Shown in pieces: positions 9,738 to 22,100 of a stretch of 64,000 bases of DNA. The notes under the pieces are model-generated. The model did no database searches. It was not told where the DNA came from and was given only the letters and a program-made list of their open reading frames with translations. Source of the DNA: Apostichopus japonicus (lineage: Eukaryota > Echinodermata > Holothuroidea > Aspidochirotida > Stichopodidae). The stretch covers positions 7,874,714-7,938,713 of the forward strand of contig NC_092567.1 in the NCBI RefSeq assembly GCF_037975245.1, in the 5' to 3' direction. Each line of letters opens with the position of its first letter. Position 1 is the first letter of the stretch. The translations under genes were made by a program, and so were the position numbers.

Positions 9738-12233
9738 TTATGGAAATTCTTTTACATATCTGTACCTTTGAACCAAACATAAACCATATTCAGTTGAGCC
9801 AACAGACAGGGGATGATAGTCTAACATATTTTCCGGTTTTAACAGATAAGGCCCCGATAATTTTTCTGTTGCAATGTAACAGTAATAAGTACGATGAAAT
9901 TTACAATCCATAAAGCTCTTTACCAAAAAGTATGCTTCTGAGTTATGTAACAATATTGTCTCTATTTTTGCGAAGACCAACACACCTTCCATGACGTCAG
10001 ATGCTACTACAAAATTTGGTCTATACAAAGTACCATTGATTGTAACAGAAGATGCAACTTGTATATTGTCAGTTTGAAGATTTTGTACTATTACATTTCT
10101 CATCTTCGGACTAAATGAAAGAACACTTTGTTCCTTTAATCCAGTGGACATTACATTATCCGTTCCGAAGAAGTTTAGTGCACGGGAGTAATAACTCATT
10201 AAATTCTGATGTCGAGACGCAAGTGTTTTGGCTAGGTTTTTGCGATTCTTTGTTTTCCCAGCAAGGTCTTTAAAATAGCTATGTTTAGCTTCAAATCTTA
10301 TTGTTGAGCAATTAACAAGTGGACCAAACTGTTCCATTTGTTTACTGTAGTGTGTTAAATAGTGCATTTTTGGTGTTAAACCACCCTCTGGAAAAATCAA
10401 CAAATAGTAGTTAAGGAAATCTTCAACAACACCATGCAAATATGCTATCATCTGACCACTTTGCTTTGGAGCAAACACAAGACTTAGGATGTCATTTAAC
10501 TGAAGAACCAACTCCCAAACATTGTCTCCAGCAGGCACATTTCTACCAAACATCAGTGGAGCTAACCTACAGAAGCACCACATCTGTGATGCATTTTGTT
10601 TCAAGACAACCTTTCCTGATGACCACAGTACAGTAGAAGGTTTTGATGATTTATCTGCTCCTACATACTTAAAATTTTGAAGTGCTTCATTTATTTTGGA
10701 GACAGTTAAATGCTTTCTTTCTACTAGGGAAGTAAGAACTTTAGTCCAAACAAGAGGGCAGACTCCTTCTAACAAATCATGCATTACATCAAAAGGGAGT
10801 CCATTGATAACATGAAAGAATGACAACTTGTTTAGTGGGGAATTTTGTTTGACACCATACACCGAAGACAAATTTGGGTGTTGTTGCACCATATGCAATT
10901 GATGTTCATGTCCATCAATAGATCTTTCTCTGAAGTGACTTGCTAAATGTGGTTGCTTCAAACTTTTGTAGGTGCACATACAACTCCGACAAATTCTGTT
11001 GGCAGTGAAACCTTCCATGAAACCTCCAATGCCATGACTGCCTAAATTATCAGCCACAACAAATGATACTGTGCCTTTCATGTTGTACTGTTCTCCATGT
11101 ACCTCCAGTGTGAGCCCTTTTGTTTCTAAAACTTTTAAATCAGTGATCAACTGTTTTGCAACATGTGTTAAGCCAAATTTCTTTAAAAGAGTTGTCTTAC
11201 AAAGCCATACCAATTGTATTGAACTCAGCTTGCTTCTATGCTTTGCATGTAAGTTACCTATTGTAAAGTACATCCCATTGAGCTTTTGCTTTTTCCTATA
11301 GCTTCCTAAAGGATTGCATACTTCAAAATCATCAAAGAACAATTGAATTTGTAATGATGGCTGTGTTTCAAAAATCCTATTACTTTGATATAATGATCCA
11401 TCACAAAAATTCTGTAAGACACCATCTTGACAATGCCTGTGTGTGTTTAACACTTCATCCAAAACATCATTATGTTTAAGAAGAGATTTAAGACTCTCCA
11501 GAATAGGAACATACATGTATGTAGCTACTTCAGTCTCATTACAGTTGATATCACCAACGATGTACTCTACTGGGGCTACATAGTTGGTGTTGCTCAAAAC
11601 AAATTCTTTCTGATGAGCCTCACTGCTGAAGTAATCTAGGGCAGAGAGTGGCGAATTCCTTTCTAGAATATCTAATATGACACTAGTCCTTTCTGTGTTG
11701 AGTCCTTCTGTTTCTAATGCAGCATTAACTTGTGCAAATTGTTGATTTTGAGCTGTTGCAAGTAATGAATGTATATCTTTCAATAGTGTACTTACTGTTG
11801 TCCTTGGCAAGCTGTGTTTTTCTGTTAATTTCAAGGTAAACAAGCCTACAGCATCCTGGATATTTTGTCCTGTATGTTCTAGTTGTTCTTCGTTATCTCT
11901 GTTTGAACCTATTTCTATTCCAGGATCATACAGTATTTGTTCTTTTTCTGCATTTGCAACAGATGGTTCACAATGGTAGTCTTGCAAGCAATTTTCTTCA
12001 ATTGCATTGGAAGGAGCATCAATCTGAAACCCTCTGTGGTTACGTTGTATATGTTTTATGTAGGAATCCACCTTAGTGTATACTTTTTCACAACCATGTA
12101 TCCCACACCTAACACTAAAATTTGGCTCGTGTTCATGAACTAACTGTAAGTGCTGAATTAATCTTCTAAATATCACAGTCTGATACTGATGACATTGGAA
12201 ACACATGTATACCAAGTTTTGATTTTCATCCAT
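9738..12233 (-). CDS. Intronless C2H2 zinc-finger, transposase-like protein, 831 aa
   Basis: An in-frame TAG lies 18 nt before this ATG, so the start is well defined. Residues 11-33 form a C-X2-C-X13-H-X4-H finger and residues 43-66 a second one, C-X4-C-X12-H-X4-H with the usual Tyr-x-x-His-Ile spacing. After a poorly conserved linker the core starts near 295: FFDDFEVCNPLG (299-310), VVADNLGSHGIGGF (392-405), CRSCMC (415-420), DVMHDLLEGV (482-491), MHYLTHY (623-629) and RFEAKHSYFKD (646-656). From memory these motifs recur in abundant uncharacterised proteins of fish, corals and other invertebrates. They resemble KDZ/Plavaka-type RNase H-fold transposases, with D301/302, D395 and E648 as candidate acidic residues. 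No stop or frameshift interrupts it and there are no introns. Its stop is 304 bp from the SAMD3-like ATG on the same strand. It could be an active or recently active transposase or a domesticated gene. Family assignment is moderate; the ORF itself is certain. Confidence 0.8.
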   Translation of the reverse strand: MDENQNLVYMCFQCHQYQTVIFRRLIQHLQLVHEHEPNFSVRCGIHGCEKVYTKVDSYIKHIQRNHRGFQIDAPSNAIEENCLQDYHCEPSVANAEKEQILYDPGIEIGSNRDNEEQLEHTGQNIQDAVGLFTLKLTEKHSLPRTTVSTLLKDIHSLLATAQNQQFAQVNAALETEGLNTERTSVILDILERNSPLSALDYFSSEAHQKEFVLSNTNYVAPVEYIVGDINCNETEVATYMYVPILESLKSLLKHNDVLDEVLNTHRHCQDGVLQNFCDGSLYQSNRIFETQPSLQIQLFFDDFEVCNPLGSYRKKQKLNGMYFTIGNLHAKHRSKLSSIQLVWLCKTTLLKKFGLTHVAKQLITDLKVLETKGLTLEVHGEQYNMKGTVSFVVADNLGSHGIGGFMEGFTANRICRSCMCTYKSLKQPHLASHFRERSIDGHEHQLHMVQQHPNLSSVYGVKQNSPLNKLSFFHVINGLPFDVMHDLLEGVCPLVWTKVLTSLVERKHLTVSKINEALQNFKYVGADKSSKPSTVLWSSGKVVLKQNASQMWCFCRLAPLMFGRNVPAGDNVWELVLQLNDILSLVFAPKQSGQMIAYLHGVVEDFLNYYLLIFPEGGLTPKMHYLTHYSKQMEQFGPLVNCSTIRFEAKHSYFKDLAGKTKNRKNLAKTLASRHQNLMSYYSRALNFFGTDNVMSTGLKEQSVLSFSPKMRNVIVQNLQTDNIQVASSVTINGTLYRPNFVVASDVMEGVLVFAKIETILLHNSEAYFLVKSFMDCKFHRTYYCYIATEKLSGPYLLKPENMLDYHPLSVGSTEYGLCLVQRYRYVKEFP

Positions 12234-15200
12234 AGTTAAGTCATTATCCTAATTTCCCTAAAATCAGAATTAGAGGTATAGGTTACCTATAATTTATTTA
12301 TAATTTATAGCCTAAGCCTAGGTAGGCCATTAGCTGACTTAAAGATAAGTTTTGATTTTTGATCGCCTGAATTACTGGTTATAGCCTAAGCTACAACTAC
12401 CTACTTAATAAAGTGTGTACTATCAAGGTCTGTGTGACGTTATTATTTGCCCAACTTGACTGTATTTGTAAAATTTAAGTGTTCAATAGAATAGCCTTAG
12501 CCTTGGCTAGCACACTTTACTGCTAAAGCCAGGGTTGAACAACAAGACCGTTGCCCGTTACATAAAATGGAATATCACTGGCAGAAAGAGTATATGCTCG
12601 CTAGCGAGTCTTTTACATTCCAAGATCTTGGCAAAAGAAGCAGGGGTAGGCTTGTACCATGCAGCGTTCACCATACATATAAACACCTATCTCTATAACC
12701 GGCGTTAGTACCGATATGGCTATCCTTGAAGGACTTTATGGGGCCTATCACAATACTTTGTGGTAGCCTATATGATTAAACGTATAGCCTATACATTATC
12801 CTTGAATGGCCCGCCACACAAAGTTGACAGTGTATTGGCGATTACGGCTTTAATTCTTTAGAACACTTTATTATATTTACATGAACATTAAATTACACTC
12901 TTTAGCGTACTCTGTGTTTGTCTTTGGCGAAATTTTGGCCAACAACTTGCCTAAAACGACGACTGATTTGTCCTTCGGAAGCAGAAAAGCGAGTCAACCG
13001 TTGTCACGAGAACATTTGCATCGCGAAGTTATTCGTGAAGTTTTACTCACATCGACAGTAAAAATAACCAAACGTATGGTTGCTGAACTCACGTGATAGA
13101 TCAAAGGAATATTTTAACTCACATTTTTTTTAGCGCAAATGAAGGAACGCGTAGAATGGGTATTGCAAGTAATAGTTGCGTTATATTAGTGTACTTAGCA
13201 AAGTCGGGAAAAGTGTGATCTTACTCACAGCGTGTATTTTCATACCAAGCTGAGTGTGTTAAACGTAAACATATATACAACCATGCAAGTTTTGTCACTA
13301 ACGCATAATATTAGTATCAAGTTATCTTCTTTTGATGAGTAATTCCGAAACACGCAAGAACTTGGATTGTTTGTAGTTGTATTTATAGTAATTTTACATA
13401 TATCGTAGTAAAGGTACCTACTTCATCTTTGTGTGTGGAGTACCGGTTCAAAACAAGACCGGCATTGAACAATAACCCTTTTTTCCGACATAATAAAACT
13501 AGAATATATCATTAGTGGGTATTTTGCTTTGCCATACACGTGATTGAGGAATAATTTCGACATGCGAGTAATCATCCGGTAAGATTAGCATAACAATACG
13601 CGTAAAATCCCATTCTGAAGAAGAAATCGCAGGTGGCTTTAGCTTTGTGTAACATTCCAGGGACAGATGTTCTGTTAGTGATACAGTAGTGTATTAATAT
13701 AGCTCGAATAGGCTCGTTGCTTGTGCATACAATCCAACATAAGCAATTTAACGTGCGGGGACTGCTGGTGATAGTGTAACTATTTATTTAAATACTATTT
13801 ACTTCAATTAAAGGCATTAAAGGCATCAATTAAAGACATTGCAACCTTCCCATCGTGCTCTACATCCATGGAAAAGTTGTGCAAATTATTGTCTTCGGAT
13901 CAATATCCCAGGATTTTACCTTGTGAATAATTCGCCATAATTTCGTATTCCAAAGTGATGTACCATGAATTTAGTATCAATAGTTTTCAGAGACCTGCAT
14001 CTTTTCGTGGGCTGAAAAAATGATTCCTTATGGAAGAGGATTAATTTTTCTCGAGAGGATCACTTCAGTTTTATACCGGGATACACTTGAAACTATAGCA
14101 TAACGATAATTCATATCAGGTGGTGAAGCTCGTAATTTTACCTTCCTGACTTCCTGAAAGTTTTTGGAGATCAACAGATATTGGATGTCAAAGCATTTTC
14201 CCGTTGATCCTTCGTCATCTTATGTGAGTACACATTCCAATGAAAATATTTGTTAATATTAATAAACTGGAATAAACGGTACTAGGTTAAATACGTACAA
14301 CAATTTACTTCTCAATGTCAAAGACCTATAGGTTATCGTCACATCAACAACCAGAAACACAACCCAGAATTAAAACAAACTTAAACTACGCCAGCTTGAA
14401 TTTTCTTAAAAAAAGAAGCAACTTATAATGACATTTGTTATAAGTAAGTTTAATAAATCAAATACAGAAAACGTAACCCCTGATGTAAACAATAACATGG
14501 CAGTAGCTGTTAATTTTAAAAAGGATAGAGGATAAATTTCAATCGCCTTTCCTGATATATCGATCGGAGAGGAAACAAACATACCGCTGATACCGGTCAA
14601 AAAGTAAAATAGTCGCTTAACAATTAACAGCCTAAATTGTTATGTGGTTAAAATAATGTTTTGGACATCCTCCGATGGTCAATCACCAACCCCAGTCTAC
14701 CCCCCCCCCCTTAAAAAAAAGGTGCATTGTGTATGACAATAGTCCTTCACTTTCTTGATAGAGACGGAATTATTTAGTGCAGTCATTGTCTATCATTTGT
14801 GTTGAATACCTAGAACCATTACAAATACACCCTCACCTGTGCGTAATTAAGGTAAATTAGTCATTATTTCCGAGAAAAAAAATCGTTTCTTGTTTTCTAA
14901 TCAGAGCCAAATCTAACTTGATATTACGAACGATTTAAACTTTGTATCAAACGAACTATGTCACGCTAATTAAATTAATCGCCGTTCATTGTTTTGCATA
15001 ATTCAAGGGTGTTAAGTAACTACCGTTAATAATTTGGTCTAAATAATCTCTTCACTAATGGTAATAGCAAACTTTGTGCATGAAGATATAATGTCCAGGC
15101 TAGTACAATTATTGTAGATTTGATTCCCATTGATATGTTTAAAGCACCACTGTTGTTTAGACCCACCTTTATTTTTTATTTTTCTCTTCGAAATTTCTTG

Positions 15201-18200
15201 ACCAACCTTCATAATTCCTTTAATTTGAGAATTGATTATGCCACCTTTGAATATAAAACGCTGTCGTGTTTATAATATAAATCCCCAAGTTTATATTCAA
15301 TAGTACCATGATAAAATAATTTACGATTTTATAAACCATTTACAGGGATTAAACAGCAACCATTAACGCATCCGCGAATTTAGGGACATTTCCCATTCTT
15401 TGCTCATACTGCTTCTGAAGAATTTGGTATATTATTGATGCAATATGATCGATCCATCGATAATATGACGCTGTTGAAGTATCAGACTTATTTGCAAATC
15501 AATATCAGAGAGATCCCTATCAGCAGTGTCCCTATCAGCGTTTTCTATAAACAGAACATACAGATCTAAGCGTAGCTGATCATGAGTTTCCGTATCCCAG
15601 TATAGACTTACATAGGCTTGAAACCACTGAAATTAGTTGACAGTGGTAAATGTCGAAGGTTTTTTCCATTTTGATGATGACAGCAATTAAAATGATTTAC
15701 TTCCTGTTACGTTTAATTTATTTAATTGTCCTCTTTAATAATTATATTTTTATTGTTAGATATTAAGCTCATGGTGCATCAAGCAAAGTATGTCGGCCGT
15801 ATTTTAACATCTTTGTATAAATCTACGGAAAGTCTTATCGCTGGTACCTTCGGTTCTATTTCTCTTACGTTACTCAATATAATGACGGCAATTGCGAGCT
15901 CATCACCAAGACTCAAGGGAGGTGCAGAGCTTTAGGGTTGCGAACGTGACTGCTGGTGGAAGAGGATTGTATAGCTATCAATAATATCAGTCTGACGTCA
16001 TATTATCAGCATACTTTATAGTTTTCGCTTCCGAATTCAACTTTCCTGGATGAAGTTCGTACGTATTTTGTTTATTTCTGGATATTTCTCGATAAATTCG
16101 CGACACTCTAGAAGGGTCGTCAAACCACTGTCCCGTTAAACCCCCCTTATGTTAGTACACTCGTTAACTAAATTACTTTAAAAAACAGTAAGTCATTAAC
16201 TACAGGCTTCATACTTGAAAGAAATTGTTACTTTTTGAACTTTTCATTCTCATCCCAAATAACGTAGGATTAATTGGGGACTGGTACATGGTATTGTCCA
16301 ATAGACCTATATTAGTTGTAAGTGAGGTTAAACGACACTTTTACAACTAAAGATAAAGCTATTTCTTTGGGTGTTTGTTACAGCCAACGCTGTGCAAAAA
16401 AGTTCCTAAATACTCTGTGGATGTAATAGCTAATTAGATGTGTTATCGGTGGTTTCATTAAAAACACTAACGGAATTACGTAGGTGCATATAACAAAAAC
16501 TTTGTCAAAGAAAGGTCTTAGGATTCCATCCGCTGGTGCGTACCTTGTTTTGAAAGGAAGCTATGTTAGAATTTTAATATTAACAAAGTCAGTATTTTAG
16601 TTAGTTTTTTATTTATTAATATACTCTTTTATACGAAAAATATCATTCATTTAACAGATTAGTGTTTGAACAGAGGAGGTGATTGACGCATTACAGTGAC
16701 CCCCCCCCCCCCCCGCTCCATCCTATTTTATATAGACATGCTGTACAGTGTTGCTGTTATTTTAAAGCTTCGAGGATATGCGACCAAATTTTATTGACAA
16801 AACTAAAGTAACTTAATCGTACAGCAAGACACTTGATAGTAGTATAACAATGGACTCAACGATTCACAATATTCATTAAATATTGTTATTGAAAGAAGAT
16901 AGAAAAACATAATGATACATTGTAAACATTCAATGTACATTTTTAACTTACGGAGATTTAAACAGAAATTGTTAAATACACGTTATCAGTAACGATTCTA
17001 CCTAAATGTAGCAGTTTGTGTTGAATTTAATATAATCCGTTAATTGGTAAATTTGCAACTCCTTTACAGGTACAACAATGTACAGCATACCTACATACCT
17101 TAATATATATGATACTGCAATATATTTAAATCACTCCGGAAAGGATGAAATCAAACAAAGAGTGTAAGAGTACTCCAAGATTAATGTATGTCGTACAGTT
17201 ACAGAGTTGTTGACAACTGACAATTCATAAACATGGACGTTAAATATGAATCTAAGAGACTGACTTCGGTCAGCTTGCCGCTTTGATAAGCCAATGATGG
17301 CCGCTTCTTCGCGAGTTCCTGCTTGCAGGAGGATCTAAATTACAAACATACATGTATACATACATACAAGAGTTCGCACAATAATGCATTACTGTTAACT
17401 TTGTGGGACCCATATTTATCTGTGTTGGACTAAACGCTTCGAAACTCTATTTAAGAGTAGCCAACTGGTTGTAAGCTTTGGCTGTAATAAACACCCGAGG
17501 AAATAGTTTTATCTTTAGTTGTAAAAGTGTTGTTAAACCTTACTTACAAACCCAAATACAGTTGTTAAACATTTTCATGAAGTGAATTTGAATGATATAA
17601 TTACATTTATGGAAGCTAGTGGGGTGGAGAGGGGGTGGGTGCAATGGTGGGCATAGGCGTCGAGGAAAGAAGTGCTCCATTAGAGCCCTCCTTCTTTCCA
17701 TAGTTTCAACTTTGAGAAATTTTGTTTTTACCGTCAAGTCAAAAGCACTCCTCCTATCCATAAAGTTCGTACCGCTGTTAGCGTATACTTGTTAACGCTA
17801 TAAATGTGTGTATGTTACCTGTGTCTTATTCCGCCTAAAGTGTGGGATATTCTTAATAGTGGTCGCTGTTTCAATTATATTTTTTTCTATCTAAACTGTA
17901 CATGTTGTAAACCACTAAAATACCACTGCTGTCAGTATAGGTTTTATTTTAATATTCTATATATTTAGTTTTGAGAAATGACAGTTTAAACATCTGACGT
18001 CATCAATAAAAGTGACTGTATTATACAATCTAACACGGAGACAATTATGTCAGTCTTTCGAATACAACACAAAACTTACAGTAACGGGCAGAAAAGACTT
18101 TATAGCCTCAAAAAACATGTTTACAGTAAAGTACATATTTGTCACGCATAAATTGGAACTTATCCAAATTGTGTTGAAAATAATCCAATTATTTATACAG

Positions 18201-18839
18201 AATTTAAATGAATTATCACACAAAAAGTGTAAACAATATTTAAAGTATTACAAATTATCAATTCGTTTACTTTGATAAGTTAAAATTGCCAAGAACCATT
18301 TAAACTACCAATGATGTCATCTATCAATCACTACGTCATCAATACATATGATCGTCTTTCTCATGGACGTCGATTGATTAAAATCACAATCAATGTAAAA
18401 TAACAATGTAAACTAACCTATAATGAGGTCAATTTGTTTTTTATCTGTATATAATATATCACATACACTCTATAATTATATGAGAGCCTATTTTTACTTG
18501 TATTGTGCTTTATTTCCTTACCATAGTTTTACATAATGGCCTTAACTATTATATGACGTATCTGTTACGTAATGTCTTGAATCATTACTTATGACACTAT
18601 ATTATAATTTGCCAATATTCACACTAAATGTTTTTGATTGGTTATCTACCACCCAGGGGCTATTTTCTAATTTATTGGTCGCTGTTTAGCTGGAAATTTC
18701 AACAACTGTTCCAAAATGAATATATTTTTATAAAATAATTATATCTTTCCTGGAAATCGTCTTAAATTATTTTAAGAATGTTAGGATTGTGGTACTTAAG
18801 AAGTGGAAATTTCGTAATAACAGGTCGATCTTTTCACTT
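12234..18839. other. Intergenic, no confident gene
   Basis: The first few hundred bases must hold the promoter of the 831-codon minus-strand gene. TA-rich words such as TATAATTTATTTATAA occur at about 12288-12304, but no core promoter can be assigned. Iterated TAGCCTA words occur at 12300-12500. Beyond that the stretch is AT-rich with C-runs near 14700 and 16700-16714 and TGACGTCA at 15993 and 17995. A small open frame near 15726-15935 follows a TTGTTAG acceptor-like site but has no recognisable domain. Nothing else is supported. Confidence 0.4.
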
Positions 18840-19150
18840 TTAATATCCAATTTGCAGTTTTTAATCTCAAACTTTAACTATTATATTTCAAACTTTCGCC
18901 TATTTTCTCTAACTTTCGACTTTTAGATGGCAAGGTTAAAAAAAAAGTATTTCGACTTAACATATTGGTTTTGTATTTCATAATTCGACTTATTCCTCAT
19001 AATATCGCATTAATACTAGTCATCAGTTCAACTATGTTGTCTCAGAATATCAACGTTTCTTGATTAGATTGGTATTAGTTAATACGGCGGTAAAGAAAGG
19101 ACCACATGGATAAACTGCTGACATTTCGACTTAGCATGTCGAAAAATTAA
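18840..19150. repeat. Degenerate TTTCGACTT-iterated repeat
   Basis: The words CTTTCGCC, CTTTCGACTTTTAGATG, TATTTCGACTTAACAT, AATTCGACTTATT and CATTTCGACTTAGCATGTCG recur at irregular spacing. This is the remains of a simple tandem array of a TTTCGACTT core, a kind of repeat I recall from several invertebrate genomes. No ORF is associated. Confidence 0.45.
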
Positions 19151-22100
19151 CCGATAATGAAATATGAAAGAAAAAGGTATACATTGATATAGTGGCTTAG
19201 AGTGATAACTCTACTTGATATAGGTCCCAGATGGTATGGTTGTTCTTATGCATATCTCTGATGTGAAAATGAAATTTGTGAGCAACATATTTAATAGGGC
19301 GGGCACAACGATTTACTGGGAGAGAAATTGCCCACTCAGTTACTATGATATTTACTTCGTTGGTGTCAGCTTCTGACCAAGTCATGTATATTACACATGA
19401 TAGTATACACCTCGGTCTAACTAAGAGATTTGAGTGACCATAATGATATGTCCGCTACTTGCTATGGTCTTGTCATGCTTTATTCTCTGTTTTAAAAAAA
19501 ACATAAATGTTCTTAAATTTTAAGAATTTATAATTCCTGATGTAACTTTCGTGACATGTTACATTTATTTGTTTTTCTAACGGAGGATGGTACCGCCCGA
19601 TTGAGAAATATTCATAGGCGAGGTATGCAGGTGTGGGGGGGGGGGGGTTGAGGGGTAAAAGTCCCAAACAAGATATTGACGTGGAAATTCTGGCAATACT
19701 CTGATTTTTTTTTCTCGAATTTACTACATATAATCTGACATTGATGTTGTTGAGTTTTGACACAGTTCGCACTCATTTAGTTTACGTGCTGGCGTCAAAT
19801 TGCATCAATAAATTTACTAAACTATGTCTTCTTATAGAATTATCATTTTATATTTGTCTATTATCTTTATTTCTCCCAGGAGGGTGGTATTGGCAGCTTC
19901 ACAGTAAAGTCAGCTTCCCCTCTTCTTAGTTTAGACTTTTTTTCGGAAATGCTTCCATTCTGAAAATAACGTGCTTGTCTTTTCTTACGTTTACTGCGTT
20001 TATAAAAATACTGTTTTATGTATGTTTATTCCGGAATGATTCTGTTAACATGCAGGATCACGACTCGATCATGTCCCCCCCCCCCTCCCTTAACCACATG
20101 ACACATGTATTATGTTCCTTCGTTTCCTGAATAATAACACAATTCGGTAGACGATCACTGACTCCGTACATAAGTTACCAGATAACACTTTGTTGCCGAG
20201 TAAATAATTCGGTATTGCCAATAGAAACTATTGCCAATGAGACTATAGCTTTGATCATTAATTCTGGTTAGAAGAGTAATAGAGTACGATCGGATTCGTC
20301 CAACACGGCAACATACGGAAACGTTGTACTCAAAGCCGAAGTCTTCTTTGTACAAACCCTTTGGCCAGCAACGGCAAATCGTTATTTTTCAAAAGGTTGC
20401 TTTTACCCAACATCGTAGAGGCTGTATCATTTGTAATTTTTTTTTATCAAACTCAACCCACAGGGTAAAATAAAGTTATCAAAGGAACTTTAAAATTCCG
20501 CTTGGTAATATGAATTTAGTAAATGTTCATAATTTTATGTAGTTAACAAGTCGTTAAATGTTGTATAAATGACTGCTGGAACAGCAGCAGACGTATGAAG
20601 AACACACGTATTTGTTTATGAATTATAAATAAGGTTCTCATTCGACTACTAAACAATTATATTACATGCCAACCTTACGCATTACCAGTTGAATCCCTCT
20701 GCCAAATCTAACGAGGTACAGGTACGACCCTTGCAATGTCATCTGCGAATTAATAACGTCACACATCCGGAGACTGTGCAGTCTAATTTCTTCAATACCG
20801 CCCTCATTCCCATTGGGTTAACATATCAAAAACAATATCAAAACCACCGGGTCCCAGTGTAAGGATATATAGACGTCACAGATAACAGTGCCTTACAGCT
20901 GAAAGTTTATCTTTGTAATGAGGAAGAGACCCTTCTCTTTTCATTATTACAATTGTGATTTTTTTTTGAGTAAATGTGTTGCACTCATGTCAATCTAACA
21001 CCTCCCACTATCCAACAGTTTGCTCCTCCTAACCCCCCCCCCCTTCCCCGACACCGCCTTCTTCCGCCATTGCTTACAAGTGTAGTACTCCAAAGTCCTG
21101 AAGGCCAATGAACATTTGAACATAACATATCGAGAGTAGTTACACATATATATGCTGTTAGAAATCTTCCTTTATCTCTATCGACGCTGTACAGCAGGGA
21201 ATAATTACGATTTACTTACTGAAGGAACCGGCGAGTTGTAGTCACGTCAAATGATGTTAATCTAGTTGACAATGCACATACTCAACTTGATAAATTTGGC
21301 CAAGATATGAATAGAGCGTATACTTGACAACTCTATCAAAATCATATCTTTGACTTGTTGCCAAGTTACGTGAAACACACCAAACTCGATTTGTGTTATC
21401 ATTTTCGTCAAGCGGTAACTTTAGCGTAACTCGTCAGTTCAACAAAAATATACAACTTTTAAGTGTTTTGAAGAACTCGCCTGTCCCTTCAGAACCACTG
21501 CAGATAAGTCACCAGTGTCGTTAATATATGATATTAGATGCGGCGGATATTGTATATTGTCATAGCATTCCTACACGGACGCAACGATAACGTGATCTGT
21601 ATTTTTGAAAATCTACTAACATTTTTGACCGAAGTCTCCGACGAGAAAAGGGTATTTTGTCATGACGAGTAATTCCAGGAATCACCCGCTGTTTATTGAA
21701 TTTCCAAATAGTCTGAAAAGTTCCATTGCGGGGCCAGGGCGCGTTTTTTCCCAAACAGGTTTGCAATTACGGAGTGTTCGTCTAATCAGATTGCTCGTGA
21801 CGTCAGCATCAATAATGAGTTTTAATGACCATCACTAGATAGAAAGTTGGAAGACATACACTGAAACAGAAGAATGATAAGGTCCATGGGTCTTAAATAT
21901 CAAAACATGAATGAGTTTATTGACGTCACTGAAACACGATGCTTACGCTGAACAGATACAATTTTGTTGTTGATTGTCCTGTGACCATTGGTTAAGTCTA
22001 CTTACAGGGTTGCCTTCTAAACGCCCTAAGTTTACCTTTAATGCTTGGATCACATGTTGACCTTACGTATGATACATACGCTACATTGCAAGATTCGTGA

